9,577 bases of DNA from positions 1 to 9,577 of the forward strand of contig DAOTVS010000176.1 in NCBI GenBank assembly GCA_034436375.1. The letters run 5' to 3'. Made by a program: the position numbers and the translations under genes. The notes below the pieces were generated by a model that saw only the letters and a program-made list of their open reading frames with translations, ran no database searches and was not told the DNA's origin. The DNA is from DAOTVS01 sp034436375 (GTDB taxonomy: Bacteria; Chloroflexota; Anaerolineae; SpSt-313). Position 1 is the stretch's first letter. Each line of letters opens with the position of its first letter. Below are positions 1 through 6,092 of this stretch, piece after piece.

Positions 1-221
1 CCATGCGCGAGGGCTCCTCTGGCACGGTGACGTACCTGTATCACGACCACCTCGGCAGCACCGTGGCCACGAGCGACGGCGGGAGCACGCGCTACTGGCC
101 GTATGGGGATGTGCGCACAATAGTGGCGGGGGGCGTGCATATCCCTTACAAGTACACCGGCCAGCGCAGCGATAGCTCCGCCGGGTTGTACGCGATGGGC
201 GTAAGGTGGTATGATCCTTAT
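1..221 (+). pseudogene. RHS/YD-repeat protein, C-terminal fragment (truncated remnant)
   Basis: The frame is open from the window edge and encodes the conserved end of the RHS core: YLYHDHLGST, then YWPYGDVRT, YKYTGQRSDSSAGLY and GVRWYDPY. This order (DHLGST, YxPYG, TGQR, GLYxxGxRWYDP) is characteristic of RHS/YD-repeat wall-associated or secreted polymorphic proteins. In intact members RWYDP is followed by a GRF/QxDxxxP segment and usually a variable tip. Here similarity stops at the tyrosine at 219-221 and continues as CNFTIMWYDIPNRSR, which I do not recognise. The frame stays open to a stop at 603-605, but that part overlaps the convincing gene at 380-1795 in another frame. The gene therefore looks 3'-truncated, and its last bases seem to have been taken over by a promoter. 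A real protein with a divergent tail ending at 605 cannot be excluded. The 5' part lies outside the window. Confidence 0.75.
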
Positions 222-248
222 TGCAACTTCACAATAATGTGGTATGAT
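221..248 (+). promoter_or_regulatory. Sigma-70-like promoter for the OpgC-like gene
   Basis: TTGCAA at 221-226 is followed by a 16-base spacer and TATGAT at 243-248, preceded by TG at 240-241, which gives an extended -10. Transcription would begin near 255, leaving a leader of about 125 bases before the GTG at 380. The site lies exactly where RHS similarity ends. Called by eye; the -10 is good and the -35 moderate. Confidence 0.5.
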
Positions 249-379
249 ATACCCAATCGCTCGCGGCCCCCTGGCGGGGCAGGCGCCGAGGAGATGGAAC
301 ACAGGCATGGCGGGCAGGTCCGCAGCGGAGGGGCCTGGCCAGACGCCGTGCCCGGCCCTGGCAATCTGGAGGTTTTTCG

Positions 380-1795
380 GTGGTTGCGGATAGCCGATCG
401 TTGCCGCCCTATATTACAGCAAAGGGGCGCGACCTGCGCCTCGACCTGTTGCGCGGCTACTTTGTGTTCGCCATGGTCATTGACCACGTCTGCGGCTCGT
501 CGCCGCTGCAGATCTTATCGGGGGGCAACCAGTTCTTCACCAGCGCGGCGGAGGGATTCATTCTCACCTCGGGCCTCGTCGCCGGGCTGGTGTATGGCCG
601 CCTGATCAAGCGCGACGGCCTGCCGCACTCGCTGATGAAGATGCTCACCCGGGCCCTCAAGCTCTATCTGCTGACGGTGGGCATGACGCTGGTCTTTATG
701 CCGCTGTCGGAATGGCTGCGCCTGCCCTGGGCGCAGGGCCTGGGCGGGCAGACGCCGCTCTCGATCATCGTCGGCGTGCTGACCCTGCACCGCACTTACT
801 TTATGGCCGACGTGATGCTGGTCTACACCCTGTTGTTCCTGGCGGCGCCGCTCGCGCTGCTGCTGATCGATCAGGGCAAGCGCTGGTGGGTGCTCGGCGG
901 TTCCTGGGCGCTCTGGGCGCTGTTCCAGCTCTGGCCCGCCAGCGCCATCGTGCCCTGGCCCATTGCCAATAACAGTGTCTTTGTCTTTTCGGCCTGGCAG
1001 GTGATCTTTTTCACCGGGCTGGTTTTCGGCTATGGGCGCACGGCCATGCCGGTGCTCAAGCCGCGCACAGCGCGCCGGCTGTTCGCCGTTGCGGGCGCCG
1101 CCATGCTCGCGCTGATCGCGCTCTTTCTGGCCGTGCGGGCGCCGGCGCCCCAGTCGGCCGCCGGTTTTGACCTGCGCAACCTGGTGCGCACGCTGTTCCT
1201 CGACAAGCCCAATGTGCGGCCGGGCCGCCTGCTGGCGGAGGGCATCACCTTCTCGTTCCTGTTCCTGGCCGTGACGGCGTTCTGGCAGCCGCTGCGCCGG
1301 GCCCTGGGCTGGCTGCTCCTGCCGCTCGGCCAGAACTCGCTCTATGCCTACGCCGCGCATCTGAGCCTCATCGTCCTGGCCGCGCTCGCGCTGGCGCCCC
1401 TCAATCACAACGGGGGCGCGCCGCAGTGGGTCAATGCGCTGGTGCAGATCGGCAGCGTGGCCGTGCTCTGGGTCCTGGTGCGCTACAAGGTGCTGGCGCC
1501 GACGCCCCGCACCCAGCGCGCCTACAACCTCAGCCCCATCGCCTTGACTGCGCTGGCAGGGCTTGCCTTCTTCCTCATCCAATCGCCGGTGCAGCTGTGG
1601 CCGGGGAGCGGGCCGAGCGCGGCCGCCCCTGCCGGCGCACCGGCTGTGGCGGCCGCTGCTGACCTCCGCCCGGCGGCGCCCGCCTTGGCCCTGGCGCCTG
1701 ACTTGACGCGGGCGCCCGATCTGGCTGCAGCGCCTGACCTGCTCTCGGGCGTGCCCATCCCAGCCGAGCCCTCTCAGCCGGGGGCCTCTGGCTGA
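380..1795 (+). CDS. OpgC-family polytopic membrane acyltransferase
   Basis: This gene encodes 471 residues starting with GTG at 380. GGAGG at 368-372 lies seven bases upstream and decides the start. Residues 17-36 (RDLRLDLLRGYFVFAMVIDH) and the following AAEGFILTSGLVAGLVYGR are the signature of the OpgC protein family, relatives of membrane acyltransferase family 3. About ten hydrophobic segments run from residue 24 to about 405, so it is an inner-membrane protein. In Proteobacteria OpgC adds succinyl groups to osmoregulated periplasmic glucans. Those glucans are not expected in a Chloroflexota-like host, so acylation of some other surface glycan is an inference and the acceptor is unknown. 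After the last membrane segment there is a 60-residue Ala/Pro-rich tail with three APDL hexapeptide repeats, absent from the classical protein (about 385 residues). It has its own promoter at 221-248 and converges on the patatin gene. Family assignment is firm; substrate is not. Confidence 0.85.
   Translation: MVADSRSLPPYITAKGRDLRLDLLRGYFVFAMVIDHVCGSSPLQILSGGNQFFTSAAEGFILTSGLVAGLVYGRLIKRDGLPHSLMKMLTRALKLYLLTVGMTLVFMPLSEWLRLPWAQGLGGQTPLSIIVGVLTLHRTYFMADVMLVYTLLFLAAPLALLLIDQGKRWWVLGGSWALWALFQLWPASAIVPWPIANNSVFVFSAWQVIFFTGLVFGYGRTAMPVLKPRTARRLFAVAGAAMLALIALFLAVRAPAPQSAAGFDLRNLVRTLFLDKPNVRPGRLLAEGITFSFLFLAVTAFWQPLRRALGWLLLPLGQNSLYAYAAHLSLIVLAALALAPLNHNGGAPQWVNALVQIGSVAVLWVLVRYKVLAPTPRTQRAYNLSPIALTALAGLAFFLIQSPVQLWPGSGPSAAAPAGAPAVAAAADLRPAAPALALAPDLTRAPDLAAAPDLLSGVPIPAEPSQPGASG
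1694..1747 (+). repeat. Three 18-bp tandem repeats encoding APDLxx in the OpgC tail
   Basis: Three in-frame 18-base units at 1694-1711, 1712-1729 and 1730-1747 encode APDLTR, APDLAA and APDLLS, starting at residue 439. Each begins GCGCC(T/C)GA. A looser earlier copy (AADLRP) precedes them. The tail is low-complexity and probably disordered, placed after the last membrane segment. Confidence 0.7.
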
Positions 1796-1799
1796 GAGG
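1770..1799. terminator. Stem-loop at the convergent gene ends
   Basis: CCTCTCAGCC at 1770-1779 pairs perfectly with GGCTGAGAGG at 1790-1799 around a ten-base loop. The stop codon of the OpgC-like gene (1793-1795) lies in the 3' arm, and the patatin stop is nine bases further at 1808. A 10-bp GC-rich stem between convergent genes fits a transcription end for one or both, but no T-run follows on either strand, so an intrinsic terminator is not proven. Confidence 0.45.
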
Positions 1800-1807
1800 A
1801 AGCGCTC

Positions 1808-3574
1808 TCAGAAGCCCACACTCTTCTTGATCTCGTTCTGCAGGGCCTGCCACGCATAGCGCACGATCGCCGCGCGGCCCAGCCAGCCGAGGCCGACGGC
1901 CGCCGCGAGCACGGCCAGCTCGGCCAGCCACAGGTCGAGGGGCTCGGGCGCGGGGAGGAGGCGCAAGCCGCCCGCCGCGCCCCAGAGGGCGATGAGGAGC
2001 GAGCCGGCCGCGCCGATAATGCCGCTCAGGGCCGCCCAGGAAAAGCGCTCGGCCCAGCCCACGATGCGCCGCTGCTCCACGGCCAGGGGCATGTCGCGGA
2101 AGGGGGGATCGGCCAGCTCTTCGGGCGCGACCTCCCGCTGCTCGCGGTTGCGCTTTTTCAGCTCCTCGTCGAGCGAGATCGCCCCTGGCGCCAGCGCGGC
2201 GCGCACGGCAGGGTACTGCCCGGCAAAGAAGCGGGTCGCCTCCTCGACGAACTCTGCCGGGGGGCGGATGATGAAATAGTCGCTGGGCTGGGGGTGATCG
2301 GGTTTGGGGGCGGGTGCGCCGCAGATCACGGCCCGGCCCGGGGCGGTCGAGCCCCAGGTCTCGGCGCCCGCAGCAAAGATCTCTTCCCAGGTAAAAGTGA
2401 GCTCGTGCTGCACCAGCGCGCGCATAAAGTCGGCAGTTGTGCTGATAGCGGGCCGCAGCCGGCGCAGGTAATAGGCTGCGGCGATATAGCCCGATTCCAT
2501 CATGGGGCCGATGGCGCTCAGGTCAAAGGTGACCCCCGGTCGGTGGGGCACGTTGGGCGCGATGGTGCGCACGGGGTGGGCGATGATCTGCGCGTCGTCC
2601 TGGTCGGCCTCAAAGATGGCGTGCATCATGCCATCGATGTTGCGGTACGCCACATCGACCATGTTGCCCTCGCCCACAGCCTCAAAGGGATAATCCAGTG
2701 AGCCCAGGAAGCAGCCGAAGACCGCATCGCACCCGGCTATCTTGAGCGCGCCGGAGAGGGAATAGTTGTCGCGTGCGCCGCCGTCGCTGAAATAGCTTCC
2801 CTGCTCCGTCTGGAAGGGCACGCCCTGCTCGTCCCAATGGGTCGAGATGAACCGGGGCTTGAAGTAGGGGCGGAAGGCCAGGGGGAGCGAGGTGCTGATG
2901 CGCACCGCTTCCCACGGGCGGAAGCGCTTTTCCGGCGGCACGCTGGGGTCCGCCCGGTCGGTGCAGACCTCGTACCAGGCCTCGCGCCCCAGGGGGACCT
3001 GCCCCGGCCCCAGTTGGAGCGGCCCCGGCGCGCAGTGGGCGCGAAACTCGAAGATCGTCTCGCGCCGGTTGGTGAGATTATAGCCGATCAGATAGAGAGG
3101 CAGCAGCGCCTCGGGCGGGCGTGTGCCGCCATAGTAGGGGTTAGGACGGCCGTCCGCTTCCAGCGGCTCGAGGATCTTGCGCAGCAGGGCCTCAAAGCGC
3201 AGGCCTGTGTCGAGGCCCTTGAAATAGCTCAGGTGCTCGGTCAGCGCACGGGCAAGGCCCTGCCAATCCAGGTCCAGGGCCACATCCAGCCCGCGCGGCC
3301 GGCTGTCGCTCCGCCAGGCCCGGGGTTCCGGTGGGGGCGTGTAGCCAAAGATGCGCCAAAAGGCCGTCTCCCACATCTCGCGCGGGCTGTAGCCCAGGGC
3401 GAACATCGCCCCCGCCACAGACCCCGCCGAGTTGCCCACCACCGCCGAGAGGGGCGCCCCGGGTGAGAGCAGCCCCGCATCATCCAGGGCCCACAGAAAG
3501 CCGATGTGCGCGTAGAGCTTGGTGCCCCCGCCTGAGAGCACCAGCCCCACTGACTGGGGAGAGGAGTCTGCCAT
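1808..3574 (-). CDS. Patatin-like phospholipase with C-terminal membrane hairpin
   Basis: Read on the minus strand this encodes 588 residues. The patatin catalytic set is visible. LSGGGTKLYAHIG at residues 13-25 is the glycine-rich oxyanion loop, GNSAG at 47-51 is the nucleophile elbow with Ser49, and DGG at 264-266 supplies the aspartate of the Ser-Asp dyad. Patatin-type enzymes hydrolyse acyl ester bonds of phospholipids and other lipids. The catalytic domain covers roughly residues 8-375. Behind it is a region without recognised domains, with charged, probably helical stretches near 465-505. Two hydrophobic segments (about 515-536 and 548-571) and a basic end follow, so the protein is probably membrane-anchored by its C-terminus. 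The ATG at 3574 is chosen over the upstream ATG at 3625 because AGGAGG lies six bases in front of it and the oxyanion loop follows at the usual distance. It is transcribed divergently from the UGM-like gene. The true substrate and the role of the tail are unknown. Confidence 0.88.
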   Translation of the reverse strand: MADSSPQSVGLVLSGGGTKLYAHIGFLWALDDAGLLSPGAPLSAVVGNSAGSVAGAMFALGYSPREMWETAFWRIFGYTPPPEPRAWRSDSRPRGLDVALDLDWQGLARALTEHLSYFKGLDTGLRFEALLRKILEPLEADGRPNPYYGGTRPPEALLPLYLIGYNLTNRRETIFEFRAHCAPGPLQLGPGQVPLGREAWYEVCTDRADPSVPPEKRFRPWEAVRISTSLPLAFRPYFKPRFISTHWDEQGVPFQTEQGSYFSDGGARDNYSLSGALKIAGCDAVFGCFLGSLDYPFEAVGEGNMVDVAYRNIDGMMHAIFEADQDDAQIIAHPVRTIAPNVPHRPGVTFDLSAIGPMMESGYIAAAYYLRRLRPAISTTADFMRALVQHELTFTWEEIFAAGAETWGSTAPGRAVICGAPAPKPDHPQPSDYFIIRPPAEFVEEATRFFAGQYPAVRAALAPGAISLDEELKKRNREQREVAPEELADPPFRDMPLAVEQRRIVGWAERFSWAALSGIIGAAGSLLIALWGAAGGLRLLPAPEPLDLWLAELAVLAAAVGLGWLGRAAIVRYAWQALQNEIKKSVGF

Positions 3575-3580
3575 GCCTTG

Positions 3581-3586
3581 CCTCCT
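3581..3586 (-). promoter_or_regulatory. Ribosome binding site of the patatin gene
   Basis: The complement reads AGGAGG, six bases before the ATG at 3574. It places the start 17 codons inside the longest open frame, whose upstream ATG (3625) has no such site. Confidence 0.75.
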
Positions 3587-3615
3587 GGAGTGGAAAGAAA
3601 GAGGAGCTTGAGTCA

Positions 3616-3644
3616 AGCATGCCACACTCGAGGAAAAGAGTCAA
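3616..3644 (-). promoter_or_regulatory. Candidate promoter of the patatin gene
   Basis: On the minus strand TTGACT (3644-3639) is followed by 17 bases and CATGCT (3621-3616), with TGG directly in front as a weak extended -10. The -35 is strong and the -10 poor. Transcription would start near 3609, giving a leader of about 35 bases. The 11-base palindrome CTTGAGTCAAG (3607-3617) covers the predicted start and could be an operator. Confidence 0.4.
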
Positions 3645-3675
3645 CAGCATGGCCGGGTTGGCTGCAGCCAGCATA

Positions 3676-3704
3676 TTGCTCAAGTGCGCCCTTTGCACTA
3701 TACT
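3676..3704 (+). promoter_or_regulatory. Candidate promoter of the UGM-like gene
   Basis: TTGCTC at 3676-3681, a 17-base spacer and TATACT at 3699-3704. The -10 matches five of six consensus bases; the -35 matches three. The spacer holds a small inverted repeat, AGTGC (3683-3687) with GCACT (3695-3699), which could bind a regulator. The leader to the ATG at 3845 would be about 130 bases. Confidence 0.45.
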
Positions 3705-3844
3705 ATGCCCTGCTCCAGGCTTTACGGCAGCAAGCGCGGCGCCACCCCCTCGCAGGCCCAAATCCACTTGAGCGGCGCAGGCCAGGAGCGCCTATCTGCG
3801 CAGGGCCAGGGCAGCAGCCTCCAACATACTGGGTGAGGGAGAGA

Positions 3845-5170
3845 ATGCCTACGCAGACGGCTACCTTGATCATCGGCGCTGGCCCCACCGGCCTCAGCGC
3901 AGCCTACCACGCTCGCCCACACAGCGATTACCTTCTGATCGAGCGGGAGGACCGCGTGGGCGGCCTCTGCCGTTCGATCTACCAACAGGGCTTTACCTTT
4001 GACTATGCCGGCCACATCATCTTTACGGCCGACCCTTACATTCGTGAGGTCATCTATCCCCTGCTGCTGGACCACGCTGGCGGCATCCACTGGCAATACC
4101 GCGAAGCCTGGATCTATTCCAAGCGCACCTACACGCGCTATCCTTTCCAGGCCTCGACCTATGGCCTGCCGGTCGAAGTGGTGAAGGAATGCATCCTGGG
4201 GGCTATAGAGGCCTGGAAGGCCGCCGACGCGAGCCGCCGGCCGAAGAATTTCGCCGAGTTCATCCAGATGGTCTGGGGCCCAGGGATCGGCAAGCATTTC
4301 ATGGTGCCCTACAATCGCAAGCTATGGACGGTGCCCCTGGAGGAAATGAGCTGGACCTGGCTCAACGGACGGGTGCCGCAACCCAATATCGAAGAAGTGA
4401 TCGACGGCGCCCTGCAGCCTCAGCCCAAGCCCATGGGCCCCAATGCGCGCTTTGGCTATCCCCGCCGTAACGGCTATGAGGCCCTGATGCGCGGCTGGCT
4501 GAAGCATCTGGACCCAAGCCGCATCCGTACTGGCATGGCGGTCGTCGCTGTGGACCCCGCTGCGCACGAGGCCACCCTGAGCAGCGGGGAAAAGATCCAC
4601 TATACCCATCTTATCAACACCTCTCCCCTGCCCGAGTTCGTCAAGCTGGTCGCGGGCCTGCCCGCCGAGGTCTGCGCCGCCGCGGGCCGCCTGCGGCACG
4701 TTTCTATCCGCTGTGTAAACCTGGGCCTGGCGCGCCCGGATGTGAGCGACAAGCACTGGATCTATTACCCCGAGGAGCGCCCCCTTTTCCACCGCCTGTT
4801 CATCCAATCCAATGCCGCGCCCGGCCTCACGCCCCCCGGCTGTAGCTCGCTGACGGCGGAGATCAGTTACTCACCGCTCAAGCCTTTGCCGGCGCAGGGC
4901 GATGCCCTCATCCGGCGCGTGATCGATGACTGCTGCGCCGTGGGCATATTGCGGCCCGAGGACTCGATCCTCACAGCGGGTGAGGTAGACATCCCCTATG
5001 CCTACGTGGTGCCCGACCTGCACAAAGAGGAGGCGGCAGCCATCATCCTCGATGCGCTGCGGCGCTGGGGGATCATCTCCGCCGGGCGCTTTGGCGAGTG
5101 GCAATACCTGAACACCGATCACTGCTTCCTGGCCGGCAAGCGCGCCGCGGAGCAGATCAACGTCTCGTAG
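3845..5170 (+). CDS. UDP-galactopyranose mutase-like flavoprotein (eukaryotic-type)
   Basis: This gene encodes 441 residues. It opens with a Rossmann FAD site, LIIGAGPTGLSAA (8-20), followed by LLIEREDRVGGLCRS. Across its length it follows the eukaryotic (Aspergillus-type) UDP-galactopyranose mutase pattern: AGHIIF (55-60), FMVPYNRKLWTVPLEEM (152-168), NGRVPQPN (174-181), MGPNARFGYP (197-206), IYYPEE (306-311) and GRFGEWQY (414-421). Recalling the Aspergillus enzyme, these active-site residues are kept: His63 (here His57), Arg182 (Arg176), Asn207 (Asn200), Tyr317 (Tyr307), Arg327 (Arg317), Tyr419 (Tyr385), Arg447 (Arg415) and Tyr453 (Tyr421). Tyr334 is replaced by Ala324. UGM uses reduced FAD to convert UDP-galactopyranose to UDP-galactofuranose for surface glycans. 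Automatic annotation may call it protoporphyrinogen oxidase or a generic FAD oxidoreductase. The ATG at 3845 is chosen because the Rossmann strand starts at residue 6 and GAGGGA lies just upstream; the open frame further upstream is proline/arginine-rich and looks non-coding. No galactofuranosyltransferase is adjacent. Confidence 0.8.
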   Translation: MPTQTATLIIGAGPTGLSAAYHARPHSDYLLIEREDRVGGLCRSIYQQGFTFDYAGHIIFTADPYIREVIYPLLLDHAGGIHWQYREAWIYSKRTYTRYPFQASTYGLPVEVVKECILGAIEAWKAADASRRPKNFAEFIQMVWGPGIGKHFMVPYNRKLWTVPLEEMSWTWLNGRVPQPNIEEVIDGALQPQPKPMGPNARFGYPRRNGYEALMRGWLKHLDPSRIRTGMAVVAVDPAAHEATLSSGEKIHYTHLINTSPLPEFVKLVAGLPAEVCAAAGRLRHVSIRCVNLGLARPDVSDKHWIYYPEERPLFHRLFIQSNAAPGLTPPGCSSLTAEISYSPLKPLPAQGDALIRRVIDDCCAVGILRPEDSILTAGEVDIPYAYVVPDLHKEEAAAIILDALRRWGIISAGRFGEWQYLNTDHCFLAGKRAAEQINVS

Positions 5171-5352
5171 GGACTCACTCAGCCACTGGCGAATGACCGC
5201 TATCCGCTGGGGCGCTCTGCGTGTTCTGTTCTGGGGTTGCTTGACCCTGACGATGCTCATGCAAGTGGCCCTTTCAAGTTAAGCTACCTGTCTGTCAAGT
5301 GTCCGCCTATGCTCACAGGAACTAAAGGGCACGAGTTTCCGAGGGCCCAACA
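5171..5352. other. Intergenic region without recognised gene
   Basis: The stretch between the UGM-like gene and the next promoter holds no credible coding frame, tRNA or strong terminator hairpin. A TTGACA on the minus strand near 5290 has no matching -10 and no gene behind it. Confidence 0.6.
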
Positions 5353-5381
5353 TTGACTTGCCAATCGCCCTATGTTAGACT
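5353..5381 (+). promoter_or_regulatory. Promoter of the flavin reductase gene
   Basis: TTGACT at 5353-5358, a 17-base spacer and TAGACT at 5376-5381, with TG at 5373-5374 giving an extended -10. The start would be near 5388, about 43 bases before the ATG. This is one of the two best promoters in the window. Confidence 0.65.
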
Positions 5382-5419
5382 GTGACCCTGGCTGACCATC
5401 AGGATGCCGGGCCCAGCCC

Positions 5420-5426
5420 AAGGAGG
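5420..5426 (+). promoter_or_regulatory. Ribosome binding site of the flavin reductase gene
   Basis: AAGGAGG ends four bases before the ATG at 5431. It selects this start over the in-frame ATG at 5404, which has no purine-rich site upstream. Confidence 0.75.
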
Positions 5427-5430
5427 AGCC

Positions 5431-6000
5431 ATGGTCAAGCATCTGCACCGGTTGTTTCCCGCGCTTTACCCGGCGCCCGTGCTGCTCGTGACCTGTGTGG
5501 ACGCCGATGGTACACCCAACGTGGCGACCGTCTCTTGGGCAGGCATTGTGGCCTCGGACCCGCCGCAGGTGGCCGTTGGCCTGCGTCCTTACCGTTTCTC
5601 GAATGCGTTGATCCGTGGCAGCGGCGAATTTGCCATCAACTGCCCCACAGAAGAGATGCTCGCGGCGGTCGATCATTGTGGCATGGCTTCGGGCCGGGAT
5701 GCGCCCAAGCTGCCCTCCCCCGGCCTCACGCCCGAGCCGGCGAGCCAGGTGCGGGCGCCGCTGATCAAAGAATGCCCCCTGAGCCTGGAGTGCCGGGTGA
5801 CGCACACGCTGGACCTGGGCTCGCACACGCTGTTCGTAGGCGAGATTGTGGCCGTCCAGGTCGAGGATAGCGTGCTGACCCCCGATGGCCTGATCGACTA
5901 TCGCCGGGTGCGTGGGTTGGCCCTTTTGGGCAACGAATATCACCGCATCGGCAAGTGCCTGGGGACAGAGGGGCTATCGCTGAAAACTACCCGAGGCTGA
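5431..6000 (+). CDS. Flavin reductase / flavoredoxin-like FMN-binding split-barrel protein
   Basis: This gene encodes 189 residues, the usual size of the flavin reductase-like domain family (DIM6/NTAB, flavoredoxin). Recognisable elements are PAPVLLVTCVDADGTPNVATVSWAGIVASDPP (15-45), VGLRPYRFSN (49-58) and GEFAINCP (65-72), the family's FMN-binding core. A second strand-rich part runs to about residue 170 and ends LLGNEYHRIG. Members bind FMN and either reduce free flavin with NAD(P)H for a partner oxygenase or act as small flavin electron carriers; the sequence does not say which. It is probably soluble and cytoplasmic. It has its own promoter (5353-5381) and is followed 17 bases after the stop by an intrinsic terminator, so it may form a single-gene unit. 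A functional link to the UGM-like flavoprotein upstream, which needs reduced FAD, is tempting but unproven. Confidence 0.88.
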   Translation: MVKHLHRLFPALYPAPVLLVTCVDADGTPNVATVSWAGIVASDPPQVAVGLRPYRFSNALIRGSGEFAINCPTEEMLAAVDHCGMASGRDAPKLPSPGLTPEPASQVRAPLIKECPLSLECRVTHTLDLGSHTLFVGEIVAVQVEDSVLTPDGLIDYRRVRGLALLGNEYHRIGKCLGTEGLSLKTTRG

Positions 6001-6017
6001 AGCCCTGCGGGTTGGTC

Positions 6018-6038
6018 AGCCCCCTTGAGGGGGCTTTT
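6018..6038 (+). terminator. Rho-independent terminator after the flavin reductase gene
   Basis: AGCCCCC (6018-6024) pairs with GGGGGCT (6029-6035) around a TTGA loop, a 7-bp stem that runs into TTTTCT. This is the only textbook intrinsic terminator in the window. No convincing -10 element lies between it and the next start at 6093, so it may also regulate read-through. Confidence 0.8.
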
Positions 6039-6050
6039 CTCAGCACGGCG

Positions 6051-6072
6051 GCTTGAACCCCGTGGGGCAAGC
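6051..6072 (+). promoter_or_regulatory. Leader hairpin upstream of the carbamoyltransferase gene
   Basis: GCTTG (6051-6055) pairs with CAAGC (6068-6072) and the inner CCCC (6058-6061) with GGGG (6064-6067), leaving an AA bulge. The hairpin ends about seven bases before the ribosome binding site GAGGAG (6079-6084). It may affect translation or RNA stability; its role is unknown. Confidence 0.35.
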
Positions 6073-6092
6073 TGCAAAGAGGAGTAATCACC

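Noticed and set aside
222..605. Continuation of the RHS frame as a real coding tail
   Set aside because: Similarity stops at 221, the remainder resembles nothing I know, and the last 226 bases overlap the well-supported OpgC-like gene in another frame. It is kept only as a possibility in the RHS entry.
515..1582. 355-codon minus-strand open frame over the OpgC-like gene
   Set aside because: The product is rich in Q, R, E and H with no domain, typical of the reverse of a hydrophobic GC-rich gene; the plus strand has a recognisable family and a ribosome binding site.
3575..3625. 17-codon upstream extension of the patatin protein
   Set aside because: The AGGAGG site lies within this stretch, directly in front of the downstream ATG at 3574, and the predicted promoter start would fall inside the extension.
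3578..3844. 89-codon N-terminal extension of the UGM-like gene
   Set aside because: It would overlap the divergent patatin start and both promoters, has no family similarity, and the FAD-binding strand begins right after the ATG at 3845.
5284..5300. Minus-strand TTGACA as a promoter
   Set aside because: No -10 element lies at 16-18 bases and there is no minus-strand gene downstream of it.
5171..5352. Possible tRNA or small RNA in the gap after the UGM-like gene
   Set aside because: I could not fold a cloverleaf or find a T-arm sequence, and no promoter-terminator pair encloses the stretch.
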